DNA of 64,000 nucleotides from Ramlibacter ginsenosidimutans (GTDB lineage: Bacteria > Pseudomonadota > Gammaproteobacteria > Burkholderiales > Burkholderiaceae_C). The stretch covers positions 310,001 to 374,000 of the forward strand of contig NZ_JAEPWM010000005.1 in assembly GCF_016654015.1 (NCBI RefSeq), given 5' to 3'. Positions 32,857 to 42,071 of this stretch are shown piece after piece. Each line of letters begins with the position of its first letter. Position 1 is the stretch's first letter. The position numbers were made by a program, and so were the translations under genes. The notes under the pieces were generated by a model. The model saw nothing but the letters and a program-made list of their open reading frames with translations, searched no databases and was not told where the DNA came from.

Positions 32857-33966
32857 TCACGCGTGGCGTGCCGCGCGCTCGGCGATCTCCAGCGCCTTCG
32901 CGGCATCGACGGCAGCGCGATCGTGCGCCAGTCGTGCAGGCACCGTGAAGTCGTGTTGCGAGTTCCCGTCCGTCTGCGTGGACATCGCGCTCGGCGTCCA
33001 CATGCTTTCCTGGCGCGACTGCGACTGCGACTGGGACTGCGGCTGCGGGCCGGCGGGCAATCCCGTCTCGCGCGGCACGCGCGCCCGGTTCGATGTGATG
33101 CTGCCGGTCAGGTACAAGGCGGCCAGCGCCCGGGCCAGCCGCTCGGCGACCAGTCCGGTTCTTTGCTGCAACTCCGCGAACCGTCCCGGGCCGAGGAACA
33201 GCTCGCGCATCACGAGCAGGTGCTCGTCACCGAGCAGGCGTTGATCGAGCTTGGGCGGACGGCGGTAGTACAGCGGCCTCGTGCGGTAGTGGGCAGGCAG
33301 GAGGTCGTCGTGCGTGCGCAGCGCAAAGGACCAGAGCACCTCCGAGATCGTCGTGCGCTGGAAATTGGCCGGGATGTAGGCGGCCGACGAGGGACGCGCC
33401 AGCCACTGGCCGCGTTCGAGTTGCTCCGCGTTCACGCCCGGCATCAGCCCGATCTCGCCAGTGCGGTCGATCACCGCCAGCAGCCGCCCGCCGCCGACGA
33501 TGTGGTAGATCCGTTGCGACAGCGCGCCTTCGGCCTCGATCAGCCGGGCGGCGATCCACAGGCGCGCTGCCGTGCCGGCAAGCCACTGCGACTCCATGGC
33601 CGAGAGCATGGCGGCCATGCTCGCGGGATCCTCGGTGCGGAACGTGTACGTCGGCTCGAAGTCACGGCTGGCCACCGGTTGCGAGAATGCGACCGGACGC
33701 TGCACCTGCGCGAGCGACAGGCGCACGGAGCGACCACCGGGCTCGCCCGGGCCGATGCGCACGCTGCCGTCCCCGAGCAGTTGCACCCGCGCGCCGCAGG
33801 CCCACCATGCGTCGGCTTCCGCGAGTTCGCCGAAGCGCCATTGGACGGCCGGGGGCCCGCGCGTGTCGAGGACGCGCTGCACTTCGGCCGCCGCATCCCG
33901 CGTGAACCCGATCAGGCCGAGGATGAGAGTGGGACGATGGGGCTGGAACTGATGCTCGACTTGCAT
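32857..33966 (-). CDS. Hypothetical protein, 369 aa, with Gln-Ser tract
   Basis: A large soluble protein of unknown family. The N-terminal half has strand-rich character and Trp-rich segments (VQWRFGELAEADAWWACGAR). The middle contains IYHIVGGGRLLAVIDRTGEIG and YYRRPPKLDQRLLGDEHLLVM, the latter looking like a winged-helix-style C-terminal region (RTGLVAERLARALAALYLTG). A Gln-Ser repeat tract (PQPQSQSQSQSRQES) lies near residue 315. ATG at 33966. It may be a regulator linked to the divergent response regulator, but no domain is secure. Confidence 0.65.
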   Translation of the reverse strand: MQVEHQFQPHRPTLILGLIGFTRDAAAEVQRVLDTRGPPAVQWRFGELAEADAWWACGARVQLLGDGSVRIGPGEPGGRSVRLSLAQVQRPVAFSQPVASRDFEPTYTFRTEDPASMAAMLSAMESQWLAGTAARLWIAARLIEAEGALSQRIYHIVGGGRLLAVIDRTGEIGLMPGVNAEQLERGQWLARPSSAAYIPANFQRTTISEVLWSFALRTHDDLLPAHYRTRPLYYRRPPKLDQRLLGDEHLLVMRELFLGPGRFAELQQRTGLVAERLARALAALYLTGSITSNRARVPRETGLPAGPQPQSQSQSQSRQESMWTPSAMSTQTDGNSQHDFTVPARLAHDRAAVDAAKALEIAERAARHA

Positions 33967-34159
33967 GGGTGCGGACGGACTGCAGCCGATTGGCGCATAT
34001 CTGCAGAGCCTGGACTGTAGGACATTCCCTGCACGAACGGAGCCCTCGCGACGCGTCCACACGGGTTAGTTGCGCAGCGTACGCTGCAAGCGGTTGTTTG
34101 TCGTAACCAGTAAGTATGCGTTTCGATTTGCGTGTCGTTCGCGTTTTTGCCGCTGCCGG

Positions 34160-35212
34160 TCAGGCGCGCTCCAGTCGTGCACGCACCGCTGCCACCATAG
34201 GCACTATCGCGGACGGTGGGAACGGCGCCACGCTGCTGGCGTTGATCTCGCAGAGCACGAAGCGTTCGTCGCCGTCCGGGCCCCGTTCACCGAACAGGAA
34301 ATCGCAATCCCACAGCAAGGGCAGCTGCTCGCGCGGCAACCCGACGCGCGCTCGCAGCAGCTCGACCCACTCGGTTTCCAGCCGCCGCCGCAGGCCCTGG
34401 AAGGCCGGCAGCTCCGGTCCGTGATAGAGCCGCGGCCCGGGCTGCGGCGCGGGCTGGCCTGGCGACGCGGGGAACAGCGCGTTGATCGCCTGGTGCCCGA
34501 AGCCGGCAACGCGGTCTTCCACCAGGTAGGCCCGCACCATGCCGTCGACGAGCCGGGGCTGCCAGGCCTGGTCGATCATGTGGCCGCCGTTGGCCGGGTC
34601 GAAGTAGGGCGCGAGCTTGTCCAGCAGCGCGGGGAGAGCGAGCCGTTCTTCCTCGCTGCCTCGCTGTGCATGCCGCACGCGCAGCAGCGGTGGCGACGAG
34701 TCGGCATCCGCGAGTTCGACGCGCCAGATGCCCGCGCCGCTCTGGCCGCGATGCTGCTTCAGCACGCGCGCGCCGATGCGCAGGCGCGCAGGCAATTCCC
34801 GTTCGAGCTGCGCGAGGCTGTCGACCCGTTGCACATCGCTGCCGAAGGGCAGGTCGCGCGTGTCGAACAGCACGTCCTTGGTCCCGAGCTTGAGGATGGC
34901 GTCGGGATGCGCGCTGACCACGGTGCCGGCTGCGGCGAGGCGGCGCAGCATCGCATCGAGCCGGTCGCGGCGCCGCCCGCCTTCGATCGGGTTGCACCAC
35001 ACCAGCACCACGCGGACGCCGCGCAATTGCGCCTCGACCTCCTCTGCGAAATCGTCGTGGTAGACGGCGGGCGCCGCAGCCATGCCGGCGGCAGCGAAGG
35101 CCTCGAACAGCGGGGCGAACCGGCTTGCGGCCGGGTCGGAGCGATCGCGCGTGGCGCGGTCGCCGGGATAGAGCAGGGCAACAGGGGAAGTGGACAAGGT
35201 CGCGCTCCTCAT
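34160..35212 (-). CDS. Cj0069-family protein with ATP-grasp-like fold
   Basis: A 350-aa cytosolic protein. Segments VLVWCNPIEGGRRRDRLDAM, LKLGTKDVLFDTRDLPFGSD, ARVLKQHRGQSGAGIWRVE and LLWDCDFLFGERGPDGDE...FVLCEINASSVAPFPPSA match the Cj0069 family. The last has the E-x-N metal-binding motif seen in ATP-grasp ligases. It would be expected to join a carboxylate to an amine or thiol, but no substrate is known. ATG at 35212. Ligase activity is inferred from the fold, not shown. Confidence 0.78.
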   Translation of the reverse strand: MRSATLSTSPVALLYPGDRATRDRSDPAASRFAPLFEAFAAAGMAAAPAVYHDDFAEEVEAQLRGVRVVLVWCNPIEGGRRRDRLDAMLRRLAAAGTVVSAHPDAILKLGTKDVLFDTRDLPFGSDVQRVDSLAQLERELPARLRIGARVLKQHRGQSGAGIWRVELADADSSPPLLRVRHAQRGSEEERLALPALLDKLAPYFDPANGGHMIDQAWQPRLVDGMVRAYLVEDRVAGFGHQAINALFPASPGQPAPQPGPRLYHGPELPAFQGLRRRLETEWVELLRARVGLPREQLPLLWDCDFLFGERGPDGDERFVLCEINASSVAPFPPSAIVPMVAAVRARLERA

Positions 35213-35353
35213 TGGGCCGATGCGGCCCGTTCAGGAGCAGAGCTTGGAGGCGCGAGCCTCTTGCGGATGCGGGGAGCCTGCTCGTGACCCCACGCAGGCA
35301 TTCTAGCGAGGAGCAGCTCAGATTGCGAGCGGGGCGCACGCCAGCGCCCCGCC

Positions 35354-36412
35354 TCAATGCCGGTGCGTGTGATGCGCGTCGGGCACGTGCGGATGGCTGT
35401 GCTGCGTCGGCTCGTGGCGATGCAGGTGGCTGTGCTCGCCCGCCGGTGGCACGTCGTGCACGTGGTCGTGGTGACCGTCGTCGTGCCTGTGCGCGTGTTC
35501 ATGCACCAGCGCCTCGTGCACGTGCGCGTGCTCGTGGCGCTCGCGCAGGTGCAGCACCACGCCCGCCAGCATGACGACCCCGCCCGCAGCCGTGCCCCAG
35601 TCCAGCGCGCCTTCGCCCAGCGCGGCGGCCACCAGGGCGCCGATGAAGGGTGCGAACGCGAATACGGAGCCGGTGCGCGCGGCGCCGAAGGCGCGCTGCG
35701 CCAGCAGGTACAGCCTGAGGCTCAGGCCATAGCCGCTCGCGCCGATCAGCAGCAGCGCGAGCGCCTGGGGCGCACGCGGCATCGCCTCGCCCCAGGCCAG
35801 CGCCAGCAGCAGGGCGGCGGGCGCGCCGAGCGCGGCCTTCACCAGCACCACCTGCGCCGGGTCGCGTTCGGCAAGCGCGCGCGAGAGCGTGTTGTCGATG
35901 CCCCAGGCTGCGGTCGCGAGCAGGACCGCGAGCAAGCCGGCGATCTGCGTCTGTCCCGCCGAACTGCGATCGAGCACGAGCACGATGCCGCCGGCCAGCA
36001 GCAGCGCCATCGCGAACCGCACGCGGCGATCCATGGACTCGCCGTAGAGAACGCGCGCCAGCAGCGCGGTGAACAAGGCCTCGAGCGACAGCATCAGCGA
36101 TGCGCTCGTGCCGCTGGTGTGCTGCAGTCCCCAGGCGAGCGCCACCGGACCGGCGACGGCGCCGAAGGCCGCCATCGCGAGCAGCCGCGGCAGGTCCGTG
36201 CGGCGGACCTGCGCCTCGCGTTCCGGCGCGCGGCGCAACAGCGCACCGAGCAGGGCCGCGCCGGCATAGAGCAGGGCTGCGGTCATGAAGGGGCCCAGCC
36301 CGGTGCCGGCACGCTGAACCAGCGGCGTGCTGATGCCGAACAGCGTGGCGGCCAGCACGGCCAGCCACGCACCGCGTTGCGCGGGCTGGCGCGCCGGGAC
36401 AGTGTCGTTCAT
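35354..36412 (-). CDS. EamA/DMT transporter with His-rich cytoplasmic tail
   Basis: A 352-aa protein: ten predicted membrane helices in two EamA repeats (first with LAATLFGISTPLVQRAGTG, second with AAWGIDNTLSRALAERDPAQ) and then a ~65-residue tail rich in His (HEHAHVHEALVHEHAHRHDD onwards, about two dozen His). Such tails bind Zn, Ni or Co, so metal export or sensing is plausible; the transport family otherwise handles organic molecules. ATG at 36412. The tail is coding: it is in frame and ends in a stop at 35354. Confidence 0.85.
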   Translation of the reverse strand: MNDTVPARQPAQRGAWLAVLAATLFGISTPLVQRAGTGLGPFMTAALLYAGAALLGALLRRAPEREAQVRRTDLPRLLAMAAFGAVAGPVALAWGLQHTSGTSASLMLSLEALFTALLARVLYGESMDRRVRFAMALLLAGGIVLVLDRSSAGQTQIAGLLAVLLATAAWGIDNTLSRALAERDPAQVVLVKAALGAPAALLLALAWGEAMPRAPQALALLLIGASGYGLSLRLYLLAQRAFGAARTGSVFAFAPFIGALVAAALGEGALDWGTAAGGVVMLAGVVLHLRERHEHAHVHEALVHEHAHRHDDGHHDHVHDVPPAGEHSHLHRHEPTQHSHPHVPDAHHTHRH

Positions 36413-36505
36413 GTGGCGCGAAGCATAGCCCGCGCCGCAGCCTTACTGGCTGTACGCCACCGTGGACATCAACGCGAGGGCCGCCTGCTCGCGCGCTGAA
36501 GTCGT

Positions 36506-37495
36506 TCAGCGCCGGCGCAGGCTCCACGCCAGCGCCGCCGCGAGCGCGCCCAGCGCCAGCGCCGCGCGATTGCGATCGGCCCAGGTCTGCACGCTGTGCG
36601 CGTGGGCCAGCGCATCGAAGCGGCCGTGCGCGCCGTGGTCGCCGGCCACGGGCTGCCAGAGGTTGTCCTGGCGGCCGGGCGGCAGTGGCTCGTCGGTGTG
36701 CTGACCGTCCACGGCCGTGCGACCGAGCATGCGATCGAGGAATCCCGGCACCACGCGCTGGCCCAGGATGGCCTGCACCGCGGGCCAGCCCACCCACCAC
36801 TCGCGGCGCTGGTGCGTGGCGGCGTGGTACACCGCGCGCGCGGCGACCTCCGGCTGGAAGATCTTGCCCATCGGGCGCGGCCGCTTCGCCAGCGTCGTGC
36901 GGCCCCACTCGAACTGAGGCGTGTTGAAGGCCGACAGGTGGACCATCGTGATGTGCACGTTGCTGCGGTCGTGATCGAGCTCGCAGCGGATGGAATCGGT
37001 GAAGCCACGCATCGCGGCCTTGGCGCCGCAGTAGGGCGCCTGCAGCGGGATCGAGCGGTAGGCGAGCGCGGAGCCGATCTGCACGATGGTGCCGCGGTCG
37101 CGTGGCTTCATGCGCCGCAGTGCCGCCAGCGTGCCCCACACCGCGCCCAGGTAGGTGACCTCCGTCGCCCGCTTGAAGTCGGCCGGCGCGATCGACAGCG
37201 CGTCGGAGAAGATGGTCGCCATCGCGTCGTTGACCCACACGTCGATCGCACCCCAGCGTGCCTCCACCTGCGCCGCTGCGGCTTCCACCGCGTCGGCGTC
37301 GGCGACGTCGGTGGGCAGGACCAGCGCTTCGCCGCCCAGGCGTTCCACGTCCGCGCGGGCGCCCTGGAGTCCGTCTTCGCCGCGCGCGAGCAGCGCGACG
37401 CGCCAGCCATGCGATGCGAACTCGCACGCGGTCGCGCGTCCCACGCCCGCCGATGCCCCCGTGATCACGACGACGCGGCGCTGCTGTGCATTCAT
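36506..37495 (-). CDS. Short-chain dehydrogenase/reductase
   Basis: A 329-aa classical SDR with TGASAGVG (residues 12-19), VNDAMATIFSDAL and the YCGAK catalytic pair. It is longer than most classical SDRs because of a C-terminal extension (residues ~250-329) ending in a hydrophobic helix (ALALGALAAALAWSL) that may anchor it to the membrane. It is the last gene after a subunit-3/GMC/cytochrome c operon on the same strand and may act on the same sugar or alcohol, although the 60-bp gap leaves co-transcription unproven. Confidence 0.88.
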   Translation of the reverse strand: MNAQQRRVVVITGASAGVGRATACEFASHGWRVALLARGEDGLQGARADVERLGGEALVLPTDVADADAVEAAAAQVEARWGAIDVWVNDAMATIFSDALSIAPADFKRATEVTYLGAVWGTLAALRRMKPRDRGTIVQIGSALAYRSIPLQAPYCGAKAAMRGFTDSIRCELDHDRSNVHITMVHLSAFNTPQFEWGRTTLAKRPRPMGKIFQPEVAARAVYHAATHQRREWWVGWPAVQAILGQRVVPGFLDRMLGRTAVDGQHTDEPLPPGRQDNLWQPVAGDHGAHGRFDALAHAHSVQTWADRNRAALALGALAAALAWSLRRR

Positions 37496-37555
37496 GCGTT
37501 CTCCTTCGTGGCAGCGGCCAGCGAAGGCGCGCCCGTTGCTTGGCTCGCGATCGCC

Positions 37556-39226
37556 TCAGCCCGGACCCGGGCTCGGCACGCCGGCCGGATGGCCGCCTTG
37601 CTGCTGCTTCGCACCACCGCCGCCGGCGCCGGCGCCGCCCGACGTGCCCGACGTGCCGCTGCCGGAGGTGCCGCCACCCGAGGTGCTGCCGCCACCCGCG
37701 GTGCTGCCGCCACCCGAGGTGCTGCCCGCGCCCGAGGTTCCACCGCCGGTGGCCGGATTGCCGCCGCCCGCCGCACTCGCAGCGTCGCTGGCATGCGTGG
37801 CGGGAATCAGCGCTGTGTTCGTGGCGGCGCGCCCCGCATTCGGCGTGCCGTTGTCGCGGCTGTCGGTGCCGGCGCGGCCGAGGGTCTCGGGTCCCGGATG
37901 CGCGAGCGGGTTGCCGCCCGCTGCGCTGGTGTCGGCCTGCGCCGGCGTGCCCTGCGGACGCGGCAACTGCTTGCGCAGCTTGTCCACCTGCTCCGCGGTG
38001 ACCGGCGAAGCGCGATTGCCCCAGCTGTTGCGCACGAAGGTGGCGACGGCCGCGATCTGCTGGTCACCGAGCTTCCAGTCGTACGCCGGCATAGCCAGGG
38101 GCGTAGCCGCGCGATCGGTCGGCACCTTGCGCGTGCCCGCCAGGATGAAGTGCAGCACGGAGGTCGGGTCCGACTGCTGCAGGTTGGCGTCCTGCTGCAG
38201 CGGCGGGAAGAAGCGCGGCACGCCCTGGCCGTCCATGCGGTGGCAGGCCGAGCAGGTGTCCTGGAAGATGGCTTCGCCCTGCTTCATCACGGCCTGGTCG
38301 GGTTGCTTGACTTCGGGCTCGGGCGACGCCGGCAGGCCGCGCAGGTAGGTGATCACGGCCTGCAGGTCATCGTCGTTCATCTGCGAAGTCGAGAAGGCCA
38401 CCACCTCACCCATTTCACCGGAGGCCGCGCTGTGCACGTTCGTGCCCTGGCGCAGGAACTCGCGCAGCGCGTCGTCGGTCCAGCCGCCGATGCCCGAGCG
38501 CCGGTTGCCGGTGATGTCGGGCGCGTACCAGGTGCCGAAGGTGCCGCCGCGGAACGCCTGGTCGTGCTTGGGCGCCCCGAGGAAGTTCTTGGCCGTGTGG
38601 CACGCCTCGCAGTGGCCCAGCGTCTGGACCAGGTAGGCCCCGCGATTCCACTGCGGCGACTTGCTTGGGTTGGCCTGGTAGGGACCCTTGTCCAGGAACA
38701 GCGCGTTCCAGAAGGTGAGCAGCCAGCGCTGGTTGAACGGGAAGGGCAGCTGGTTGCGCTCGAAGTCGTGCCGCACCGCGGGGATGCTCTTCATGTACGC
38801 GAGCATCGCGTCCGAGTCCTCGCGCGTGATGCCGGTGTAGTAGTTGTAAGGGAAGGCCGGATAGAGGTGGTGGCCTTCGTCGTCGATGCCTTCGTGCAGT
38901 GCGCGGTAGAACTGGTCGGCGGTCCAGTCGCCGATGCCGGTGTCCTTGTCGGGCGTGATGTTCGCGCTGTAGATCGTGCCGAACGGCGTCTGCACGGCCC
39001 GGCCGCCGGCGAAGCGCGCGCCGCCCTGCTGCGTGTGGCAGGCGACGCAGTCGCCCAGCGCCACCAGGTATTTGCCGCGCTGCACCTGCACGTCGGAGGT
39101 ACCCGTGGGTGGCTGCACGGACGGCGCGGGCTGCTGCGGCGCGCTCTTGGGTTGGGCGAACACCAGGGTGGTGGCGACGACCGCCGCGGCCAGCCCGCCG
39201 ACGATGAGGATGGAGGATGTGCGCAT
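37556..39226 (-). CDS. Triheme cytochrome c subunit of a gluconate-type dehydrogenase
   Basis: A 556-aa exported cytochrome with three haem-binding motifs: CVACH (60-64), CEACH (206-210) and CSACH (325-329). N-terminal signal/anchor at residues 4-24. This triheme plan is that of membrane-bound alcohol and gluconate dehydrogenases, which pass electrons to ubiquinone. Residues ~487-540 form a Gly/Ser/Thr low-complexity tail encoded by an 18-bp tandem repeat. It is the third gene of an operon, 10 bp from the GMC flavoprotein gene. Confidence 0.88.
   Translation of the reverse strand: MRTSSILIVGGLAAAVVATTLVFAQPKSAPQQPAPSVQPPTGTSDVQVQRGKYLVALGDCVACHTQQGGARFAGGRAVQTPFGTIYSANITPDKDTGIGDWTADQFYRALHEGIDDEGHHLYPAFPYNYYTGITREDSDAMLAYMKSIPAVRHDFERNQLPFPFNQRWLLTFWNALFLDKGPYQANPSKSPQWNRGAYLVQTLGHCEACHTAKNFLGAPKHDQAFRGGTFGTWYAPDITGNRRSGIGGWTDDALREFLRQGTNVHSAASGEMGEVVAFSTSQMNDDDLQAVITYLRGLPASPEPEVKQPDQAVMKQGEAIFQDTCSACHRMDGQGVPRFFPPLQQDANLQQSDPTSVLHFILAGTRKVPTDRAATPLAMPAYDWKLGDQQIAAVATFVRNSWGNRASPVTAEQVDKLRKQLPRPQGTPAQADTSAAGGNPLAHPGPETLGRAGTDSRDNGTPNAGRAATNTALIPATHASDAASAAGGGNPATGGGTSGAGSTSGGGSTAGGGSTSGGGTSGSGTSGTSGGAGAGGGGAKQQQGGHPAGVPSPGPG
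37673..37744 (-). repeat. 18-bp tandem repeat coding a Gly/Ser/Thr tail
   Basis: About four imperfect copies of an 18-bp unit, CCACCCGAGGTGCTGCCG on the plus strand, lie inside the cytochrome gene. They encode GGGSTS/GGGSTA hexapeptides (minus strand). Unit-length changes would alter the tail by six residues without breaking the frame. Confidence 0.8.
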
Positions 39227-39236
39227 GTCGCCTCCT

Positions 39237-40997
39237 TCAGGCCAGAGGACCCGGCGCCTTGAGGTAGCGCGTGCGGATCGCTTCGGCCGCCCAGTAGGTC
39301 AGCGCGCCGACCGTGCCCGTCGGGTTGTAGCCGGGGTTCTGCGGGAAGGCGCTGGCCCCGAACACGAACAGATTGGGCACGTCCCAGCTCTGGAGGTAGC
39401 GGTTGACGGCGCTGGTGGCCGGGTCCGTGCCCATGATCGCGCCGCCGGTGTTGTGCGTCGTCTGGTAGGGCACGACGTCCCAGCTGCCCTTGCGCTTGTT
39501 CACCTTGATCTCGCGCGGCTTCATCGCCCGCGCGATCTCCGCCGCCTTGTCGGTGAGGTAGTCGGACATGCGGTGCTCGTTGTCCGTGAAGTCGAAGGTC
39601 ATGCGCATCAGCGGCCGGCCGTAGACATCGCGGTAGGTCGGATCGAGGTCCAGGTAGTTGGTGCGGTGGCTCATCACCGCGCCGTGCGTGGCCACGCTGG
39701 TGGACTTCAGGTAGTTCTGCGCCACCGCCTTCTTCCAGGCAGACCCCCAGTGCGGCGTGCCGTCGGGCACCGGGTGCGTCTCGATCGGTCGCGCACCGGT
39801 CTGCACGATGCCGATGAAGCCGCCGCCGATGAAGCCCAGGCCCGAGTGGTCGAAGTTGTCGCCGTTGAATTCGTCGACCAGCATCCCGTGCGCGCCCGCG
39901 CCGATGAAGGGATTGAGGATCTTGTCGTCGTAGAAGACGTTCACCGACGACGTGATCTGGTAGGCGTAGTTCTTGCCGATCACGCCCTGGCCGCTCACCG
40001 GGTCATACGGCTTGCCGATGCCGGAGACGAGCAGCAGGCGCACGTTGTGCAGGATGTAGGCCGTGAGCAGGATCAGGTCGGCCGGCTGCTCGTACTCCTT
40101 GCCGGACGCGTCGACATAGCTGACGCTGACTGCGCGCTTGCCGGTGGAGTCGAGATTGATCTTGATCACCTCCGACTCCGTGCGCAGCGTGAAGTTGGGC
40201 TTGCGCATCAGCACCGGCAGGATGGTCGTCTGGGCACTCGCCTTCGAGTAGTTGCCGCAGGCGAACTTCTCGCAGAAGCCGCAGTAGGTGCACGGCCCCA
40301 GCTGCACGCCCAGCGGGTTCGTGTACGCGCGCGACATGTTGGCCGAAGGCTGCGGGAACGGGTGGTAGCCCAGCGAGCGGGCGGCCTCGGCGAACAGCGT
40401 CGGCGGCAGCGTCATGGCCATCGGCGGGTTGGGGTACTCGCGCTTGCGCGGGCCCTCGAACGGGTTGCCGCCCTCCTGGATGGCGCCGTTCAGGTTGCCC
40501 GCCTTGCCCGAGATGCCGCACAGGTATTCGAAGCGGTCGTAGTGCGGTTCGAGCTCGTCGTACGTGACGCCCCAGTCCTGGATCGTCATGTCGGCCGGCA
40601 GGGCGGAGGCGCCGTAGCGCTGCAGGTTGTGGCTGCGCGCGACGAAGTCCGACGGCAGGAAGCGCCAGGTCTGCCCGTTCCAGTGCACGCCGGCACCGCC
40701 GACGTTGGTGCCGGGGAGGAACGATCCCAGGCGCCGCATCGGCAGCGCCGTCTGCCCCGGGTTGTTGCGGATCGTGAGCGTCTCGTGCGCGAGCTTCTCG
40801 AACAGCGCGTGGCGAAAGTAGTAGCGCAGCTCGTCCTGCGCGAAGGTGGGCGCGAAGTCGGTCGGCGTGTCGCGCCAGGCGCCGCGTTCGAGCGCCAGCA
40901 CGTTCAGGCCGGCGTCGGTGAGCTCCTGGGCCATGATGGCGCCGGTCCAGCCGAAGCCGATCACGACTGCATCGACGGGAGGAAGACGTTGGGCCAT
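39237..40997 (-). CDS. GMC-family flavoprotein, gluconate-dehydrogenase large subunit type
   Basis: A 586-aa flavoenzyme. Its N-terminal FAD motif is VVIGFGWTGAIMAQELTDAG and its C-terminal block is VPNLFVFGASAFPQNPGYNP, as in GMC oxidoreductases. A Cys-rich segment CTYCGFCEKFACGNY is typical of the bacterial gluconate/sorbitol dehydrogenase branch. With the adjacent subunit 3 and triheme cytochrome it should form a membrane-bound dehydrogenase for gluconate or a similar polyol or sugar acid. Order and 4-10 bp gaps show one operon. Confidence 0.88.
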   Translation of the reverse strand: MAQRLPPVDAVVIGFGWTGAIMAQELTDAGLNVLALERGAWRDTPTDFAPTFAQDELRYYFRHALFEKLAHETLTIRNNPGQTALPMRRLGSFLPGTNVGGAGVHWNGQTWRFLPSDFVARSHNLQRYGASALPADMTIQDWGVTYDELEPHYDRFEYLCGISGKAGNLNGAIQEGGNPFEGPRKREYPNPPMAMTLPPTLFAEAARSLGYHPFPQPSANMSRAYTNPLGVQLGPCTYCGFCEKFACGNYSKASAQTTILPVLMRKPNFTLRTESEVIKINLDSTGKRAVSVSYVDASGKEYEQPADLILLTAYILHNVRLLLVSGIGKPYDPVSGQGVIGKNYAYQITSSVNVFYDDKILNPFIGAGAHGMLVDEFNGDNFDHSGLGFIGGGFIGIVQTGARPIETHPVPDGTPHWGSAWKKAVAQNYLKSTSVATHGAVMSHRTNYLDLDPTYRDVYGRPLMRMTFDFTDNEHRMSDYLTDKAAEIARAMKPREIKVNKRKGSWDVVPYQTTHNTGGAIMGTDPATSAVNRYLQSWDVPNLFVFGASAFPQNPGYNPTGTVGALTYWAAEAIRTRYLKAPGPLA

Positions 40998-41001
40998 TGC
41001 G

Positions 41002-41766
41002 TTACCCCTTCGACCATTCCGGCCGGCCCGAAATGGCCACGGGCGGCAGGGGATAGCGCTGGTTGTGCTTCGTCACGAAGGGACTGTGGTCGTAGCGCGC
41101 GCCCGGGAAGCCGATCAGCTTCCAGCCGACCATGTCCTTGTTGCCGCCGTAGATGGGATCGGCCCAGAAGCCTTCCAGCGTGTTCTGCATCAGCATCTGG
41201 AAGAAGCTCTTCGCGTCGGCGGTGGCCAGTTGCGCCTTGCCTTCCTCCAGCTGCTTCAGCCAGCGGTCCTGGTCGTCCGCGCCGAGCTTGGCGAAGGTGC
41301 CGGCGCGCCCCTCCTTGTTGACGGCGTCGTCGATCTCGCGGATGGCGATGCGGTACAGCGACGCGGGCGTGAGGCGGGTCTGGTAGCCCTGCGTGGGTTC
41401 GCCTTCGCCCCAGGGCCCTTGCATGTACCAGTCCTGTCCGCGCCCATAGTCACCGGCGAGCTGCCGGTCGATGAAGGTGGGCACGCCCGCTTCGAGCGCG
41501 CCGGCGCCGAGGTCGTCCTTGGGAATCAGGCGGGCGACCGCGGCCTCGACGAAGACGCCCTCTGCGGCCGCGAAGAAGAGGTAGCCGCTCTGCGCTGGCC
41601 CGTGGGTGGCGGCCGGCGGTGCCGCAGCCTCGCTTTCCTGCCAGGGCATGTCGCCCTGGATCACGCGCGCGGCAGCGGCTCCGGTGACCGGCACGATCAC
41701 GCCGGCGGTCAGCAGGCGGCGGCGCGTCAGCGCCGGCCCGCGGGATTCAGGGTCGGTGGGTTTCAT
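41002..41766 (-). CDS. Gluconate 2-dehydrogenase subunit 3 family protein
   Basis: A 254-aa subunit with a twin-arginine signal (TRRRLLTAGVIVPVTGAAAA) near the N-terminus and the family body: EAAVARLIPKDDLGAGALEA, VPTFIDRQLAGDYG, SLYRIAIREIDDAV and FFQMLMQNTLEGFWADPIYG. It acts as the small, Tat-exported partner that carries the flavoprotein out. ATG at 41766 is the only start in front of the Tat signal with a GGGAGT ribosome site. First gene of the operon. Confidence 0.9.
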   Translation of the reverse strand: MKPTDPESRGPALTRRRLLTAGVIVPVTGAAAARVIQGDMPWQESEAAAPPAATHGPAQSGYLFFAAAEGVFVEAAVARLIPKDDLGAGALEAGVPTFIDRQLAGDYGRGQDWYMQGPWGEGEPTQGYQTRLTPASLYRIAIREIDDAVNKEGRAGTFAKLGADDQDRWLKQLEEGKAQLATADAKSFFQMLMQNTLEGFWADPIYGGNKDMVGWKLIGFPGARYDHSPFVTKHNQRYPLPPVAISGRPEWSKG

Positions 41767-42071
41767 GGGGACTCCCTTCGAATGCACGGGTGCGCGACCC
41801 GGCTCGTCGGCCGTCCGCCGTGCCGGTCGCACGTGCGCAGGCCCTGCAGCCGCGTTGTCTGGCTGGACAAGACCAGTCACCGACTTGCAGCCGCTCGCTC
41901 GGAAACGGATCGCGCGGCACAGCTAGCTCTCGCTTGTATTTGGCGGCAATGTATCACCGCACTCCTCGGCCATGGGGTGCTCGCGCGCGTGTTTGTGCTC
42001 GGCGGCGCGAAGTCGTGCGTGGGCATCGCCTGCACAGCCCGCAGGACGCCTGGTCCGTGCGATCATGCGGC
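41767..42071. other. Divergent intergenic region
   Basis: The ~305 bp between the subunit-3 gene and the MarR gene must hold both promoters. I see an AT-richer patch around 41935-41955 (CTTGTATTTGGCGGCAATG) but no hexamer pair with proper spacing and no clear palindrome. Confidence 0.3.

Noticed and set aside
34074-34087. 14-bp palindrome GCAGCGTACGCTGC
   Set aside because: Perfect but short and isolated, downstream of a gene end; no second copy was noticed, so it is not reported as a regulatory site.
35209-35502. Thr/Cys-rich short minus-strand frame
   Set aside because: It is an off-frame reading of the His codons in the DMT transporter tail.
36596-39262. An 888-codon plus-strand frame
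   Set aside because: Antisense to the SDR and triheme cytochrome genes; composition is Arg/Val/Ala-rich without motifs.
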